This document shows, one piece after another, positions 14,387 through 17,805 of a stretch of 17,805 nucleotides of DNA (position 1 is the first letter of the stretch; every line of letters starts with the position of its first letter). The stretch is from Pseudomonadota bacterium. Lineage in GTDB: Bacteria; Pseudomonadota; Alphaproteobacteria; Rhizobiales; Xanthobacteraceae. The DNA lies in assembly GCA_021779635.1 (NCBI GenBank), contig JAJYAH010000047.1, positions 1 through 17,805 of the forward strand, given 5' to 3'. The position numbers were made by a program, and so were the translations under genes. Under the pieces are notes generated by a model that worked only from the letters and a program-made list of their open reading frames with translations, did no database searches and was not told where the DNA came from.

Positions 14387-17300
14387 TCAGTTGTTCGGGA
14401 ATTCGATCTGGTTGTTCTGCTTGCCGGTATTGAATTCAAAGATTTTTCGCAAGACTCCCGGCGCCATCGCCGAAATCGGATTGACGCGAAGCACCGGCTG
14501 GCCGGGGGAGCCGACGACCTCGTAGGTCACACCGAACAGCCCCTCATTGCTGCCGCCGCCGAGGAACAGTCCGAAAATCGGAATCTGGCCGAACATATTG
14601 TTCAACCCGTACATCGGAACGAACGTGCCGCTCATGCGGACCTGATTGCCGGCGTAATCGATGTTGCCTTCGATGGTGGCGCCGATCGTCGGACCCTTCA
14701 CGACACCCTCCCGAATCGTCAGCTGTCCGTTTTGCCGGGTAAATTCCGCGCGCAACCGCGAAAAGATGACGCCGGCCTGTGCGGCGGCCGGCACGCCGGC
14801 CGCCAGCCGGTCGAGCGAAGCCTCGCCCTTGACGGAAAAGTCGCGGACGTTGATCAGCCCTTCTCTTGGGCCCGGTTCTGCCGCCGGAGGATCCATCGCG
14901 AGGGCAAGCTGGCCTCCAACCATCTTGGAGTACGTGTCGGTGAAACGGAAAAATGCGCCGGCATCGCTGGTCTCAAGATAGATCACCTCGCGGCCCTGCG
15001 AACGGCCGCGCAAATCTCCCGTCAGTAACGTATCCCGTCCGAGTTTTCCGGTGAAAGCCAGGCTTTTGATCGTTCCATTGCGTCGCGATATCTTGGCATC
15101 GACGCTGCGCAGTGCCTCGCCGTAAAAGCCGGCTACCGCGCCGAGCTTCACGTCAACATCAAGATCGACGCTCTTGGCTTTGCTCTTGGCGTCAGTCTCC
15201 TTGCCCGAAATGGCTGATTTGAGAAAGCCGCGGCCGTCGAACACATCGCCGCGCATCACCACCTTGAGGACGCCATCGGGCCCGCGATCCGCCTTCAGCG
15301 AGGCCTTGTCACCCTCAAATGGCGAATAGGTCGGGAAGTTTGCATTCATCAGGTCGCCGTTCTGGTCGACCTCCAGCGATCCCTTGATCAATACGCCACC
15401 GCCATCGATGACAATGTCCTGGAGGCGGGTCGACTGCTGCTTCTGCACTACGTTGAAGACGGCATGGGTGGACTTGCCCGGCAATTTGACCCAACCCGGC
15501 AGCACATTGTCGAGCTTCAAGGCGGTCAGATCGGCGTCGACGCCGACGCGGCTTTCATGATCGGGACCTCCGATCTTGCCGATCAGCTTGATCGGGATCG
15601 CGCCGCTGACCGCCGGGCCAAGATCGAATCCGAGCTTTGCACGGCTGGCATCATCGAGCGTCGCCTGCAGTTTGACATCCGCATCGCCTTCGCTTGGCTT
15701 GCGATAATCCAGCGAAGCCGGCTGACCATTGATCCGGACGTCACCCTTGACCTGATAACCCTGATTATTGGCAACGATTTTCATTGTGTTGGCTTCGAGC
15801 TTTTGATTCATCACCAGGCGATCGGCGGCAAATCCGCTCAGATCCGCCGTGATGGCATAGGTCGTGTCGGCCTTTGTCAGTTCGCGCTTGATCGGCAAGC
15901 CCAGCGTGACCATGGCGGAAATCGTTCCCTTGCTCGAATTGGGGTCGATCAGGGTGCCGGCAAATTCGCTGAGGCGGTCGGAGGCAAGAACCTCGGCGGC
16001 CGCCGGCACCGGGCCGTCGATCCGGAATCTCACCCGGGCTGGCGAGGGCTTGGGCGCCATATCGGGCACCTCGAAGACGAAATCGCTGATGTTGAGCTTG
16101 CGCCCGGCGGGCGTATCAGCGGTCGCCTGCCCGATCGTCACCGTCGCCGTACGGCCGGTAACATGGGCTTTCAAGTCGGCGTCGCCGACCGGCGGCAAGC
16201 CATCCACCGGCCGCAAGGTCACGCCGCTGGCGACGATATTGACGGCGAGGCCGTCGTCAGGGATCGGCGGGCCTTTTCGCGACAGGTTGTGAACCGGCGA
16301 GTTGACACCAATCTCGATGCGCTGGATCGACCCGCGCTCGACCCGATCGATCACCCATTCGCGAACCTCCGGAACGATCAGGGTTGGCCACATCCGCTTC
16401 AGCGCGGATGCCGACATCGGCGTTCCCGCGAAACCGAGCGTCAGGCGCGGTTCCTCGGAATAGTCGATACTGCCGGTTCCGGCGACGCCGATCTCGCCAT
16501 TGCTGATGTCGGCCTGGGTCAACAACACGCGGCGCTTTTCGGTATCGAAGCGCAGGCCGATGTCGATGCGATTGAAGATCAGCGGTGGTTCGCTGTCGTT
16601 TCCCGCCAGCAGGATGGTGCCGCCACTGAAACCCATCTGCCAATCGGAAATGTTGTCGTTGGGGGGCTCAAGGTGGGCCAGCAGCGTGATCCGGTTCTGG
16701 CCGGAAACGATCTTGAGGGGCGCCAACAGCACGCGCCGGCCGGAATCCCATTCCACGCTCATTTCAGCCGAATCGATCGCCATCGGGTAATCGGGCGTAT
16801 CGCTGTCGATGATATTTCCGGCGCCGGCGAAAATCTTGCCGCGGAAATAGGTCGGCAGGCCGTCCCGGCCGAGTTCACCCTTCAGTTCGCCGGTCAGCAG
16901 GAAATCCGCGCTATAGGTCAGATCCTTCAACCGCAGCGCCAGCAGGATATTGGCGGTCGCGACCTTGTCGGCGCGAATATCCACCGATCGCACGCCGTTC
17001 GCCTGAGGTCCGACCGCGACGCGCAGCGACCACGCGTGGCTGCCCTCTTCGCCGACGCTGAGCGCCACCCCGCCGCCGCTCGGCCGGCGAAGACTGAGGG
17101 TGATGTTCTTGAAATTCCATTTGTTGCCGCGCTGCTGATCGTCGACGATCAGCACCCCGTTCTTCAAACCGATTTCGTTGAGGTTCTGGCCATCAAGTCC
17201 GGTCAGGCTCAGGCTGTCGAGCCAGTCGAGGCCGGCGAGCAATCCGGTTGGCGTGTCCGGAACTGGCGCGGTCCTGCCGGATTCCGCGGCCGGGGGCGTT

Positions 17301-17805
17301 GGGGAAGCCGCGACCGGCGGCATCGTTGAGGGGGATCGATCCGACGGCGGCGCGCCGGCGGATAGTCTTTTCGACGTGACGCCGGTGGCCAGCGGGCGCG
17401 TGTTATCGCCCGTGGAAACCGTGACATAGCCATCCGGGGTGATTCGCACCGCGAGCTCGGCGTCCACCAGATTGAGGCTCTCGGCGCGCAGGCGTCCCAT
17501 CAGCAGCGCGGTGGCTGACAGCCTCACCTCGGCCTTCGGCGCGCTCGCCACGATGACGTGGTCGCGATCCCGGACAATTATGTCACGGATGCGCACCGCG
17601 ATACGAATTCTCCCGGTGCGCTCGATTTGCGTGCCGCCCACCTCGACGGTATTGCCGTGGCCGATATTTTCCTCGATCGCAGTGGCCAGCCACGGCGTTA
17701 CCATATCGAGATTGATCGGACCGGCGCCGAGCCGCCACCAGAGGCCGCCGAAGCTACCGGCGAAGATCACCACCAGCGCCGCGATCGCGAGCGCCACCCG
17801 CCTTA
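14387..17805 (-). CDS. AsmA/YhdP-like large envelope protein (5' end outside window)
   Basis: At least 1139 codons. The frame is still open at the window edge, so the true start lies beyond it. A GTG at 17797 is in frame but sits inside what looks like a membrane anchor (VALAIAALVVIFAGSFGGLWW) preceded by arginines, so it is probably internal. After the anchor comes a DUF3971/AsmA-type repetitive beta-strand protein with long runs of alternating strands. A Pro/Ala/Ser-rich linker lies at about 140-180 from the GTG. The C-terminal AsmA-like domain has the characteristic GNIDYAGNQVRMSGTFVP, IPIFGLFLGGGSNEGLFGVTYEV and VNPISAMAPGVLRKIFEF. Relatives such as E. coli YhdP bridge inner and outer membranes and help move phospholipids. 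The same role here is inferred. It is convergent with the MFS gene. Confidence 0.88.
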   Translation of the reverse strand, partial: RRVALAIAALVVIFAGSFGGLWWRLGAGPINLDMVTPWLATAIEENIGHGNTVEVGGTQIERTGRIRIAVRIRDIIVRDRDHVIVASAPKAEVRLSATALLMGRLRAESLNLVDAELAVRITPDGYVTVSTGDNTRPLATGVTSKRLSAGAPPSDRSPSTMPPVAASPTPPAAESGRTAPVPDTPTGLLAGLDWLDSLSLTGLDGQNLNEIGLKNGVLIVDDQQRGNKWNFKNITLSLRRPSGGGVALSVGEEGSHAWSLRVAVGPQANGVRSVDIRADKVATANILLALRLKDLTYSADFLLTGELKGELGRDGLPTYFRGKIFAGAGNIIDSDTPDYPMAIDSAEMSVEWDSGRRVLLAPLKIVSGQNRITLLAHLEPPNDNISDWQMGFSGGTILLAGNDSEPPLIFNRIDIGLRFDTEKRRVLLTQADISNGEIGVAGTGSIDYSEEPRLTLGFAGTPMSASALKRMWPTLIVPEVREWVIDRVERGSIQRIEIGVNSPVHNLSRKGPPIPDDGLAVNIVASGVTLRPVDGLPPVGDADLKAHVTGRTATVTIGQATADTPAGRKLNISDFVFEVPDMAPKPSPARVRFRIDGPVPAAAEVLASDRLSEFAGTLIDPNSSKGTISAMVTLGLPIKRELTKADTTYAITADLSGFAADRLVMNQKLEANTMKIVANNQGYQVKGDVRINGQPASLDYRKPSEGDADVKLQATLDDASRAKLGFDLGPAVSGAIPIKLIGKIGGPDHESRVGVDADLTALKLDNVLPGWVKLPGKSTHAVFNVVQKQQSTRLQDIVIDGGGVLIKGSLEVDQNGDLMNANFPTYSPFEGDKASLKADRGPDGVLKVVMRGDVFDGRGFLKSAISGKETDAKSKAKSVDLDVDVKLGAVAGFYGEALRSVDAKISRRNGTIKSLAFTGKLGRDTLLTGDLRGRSQGREVIYLETSDAGAFFRFTDTYSKMVGGQLALAMDPPAAEPGPREGLINVRDFSVKGEASLDRLAAGVPAAAQAGVIFSRLRAEFTRQNGQLTIREGVVKGPTIGATIEGNIDYAGNQVRMSGTFVPMYGLNNMFGQIPIFGLFLGGGSNEGLFGVTYEVVGSPGQPVLRVNPISAMAPGVLRKIFEFNTGKQNNQIEFPNN

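Noticed and set aside
15464..17329. Long plus-strand open frame (621 codons) opposite the AsmA-like gene
   Set aside because: It is rich in His, Arg, Asp and Ile without any family resemblance, has no ribosome site, and lies wholly antisense to a gene with clear domain signatures. Long antisense frames are expected in GC-rich coding DNA.

Overview
The window reads as an ordinary chromosomal stretch of a high-GC alphaproteobacterium. Protein wording, the dense GC-ending codon use, the intergenic palindromes and the gene set all point to Bradyrhizobium or a close relative in the Nitrobacteraceae. This is inferred from family resemblance, without a database search. No phage, transposon, CRISPR, tRNA or rRNA signal was seen.

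Layout. 1-471 (+) is the 3' end of a DEAD-box RNA helicase. 643-1710 (+) is a cytoplasmic GGDEF diguanylate cyclase. It converges on 1818-2243 (-), a TfoX N-terminal-domain protein with a lysine-rich tail, and the 107 bases between them hold a pair of inverted REP-like palindromes. 2299-9504 (-) is a complete SUF iron-sulfur cluster assembly locus. In transcription order it is a NifS/IscS-like cysteine desulfurase, sufB, sufC, sufD, sufS, sufT and sufA. 9821-10468 (+) is a small alpha/beta hydrolase, divergent from the suf locus and convergent with anmK (10493-11596, -). tyrS (11759-13012, +) diverges from anmK. It is followed by a 12-TM MFS transporter (13126-14370, +), which converges on a very large AsmA/YhdP-like envelope protein (14387-17805, -) whose 5' end lies beyond the window.

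How the genes work together. In the suf locus, cysteine desulfurases mobilise sulfur from cysteine (SufS, plus the NifS-like enzyme at the front). The SufBCD complex is the ATP-dependent scaffold, SufA is the A-type carrier, and SufT is a DUF59 maturation factor. sufD-sufS-sufT are packed with 2-nt spacing or 4-nt overlap, as expected for translational coupling. No sufE and no Rrf2-type regulator (IscR/RirA) lie in the window. Two possible control points are visible. One is a promoter directly abutting the first desulfurase's ATG, with an AT-rich palindrome inside it. The other is an Irr/ICE-like imperfect palindrome at the desulfurase-sufB junction.

I found no convincing undescribed multi-gene system. 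The observations worth a second look are small: a possibly leaderless iscS-like gene, an operator-like palindrome and a seven-codon upstream ORF in front of tyrS, a 15-bp tandem repeat writing pentapeptides into SufT, and a REP element that supplies the stop codon of the TfoX-like gene.
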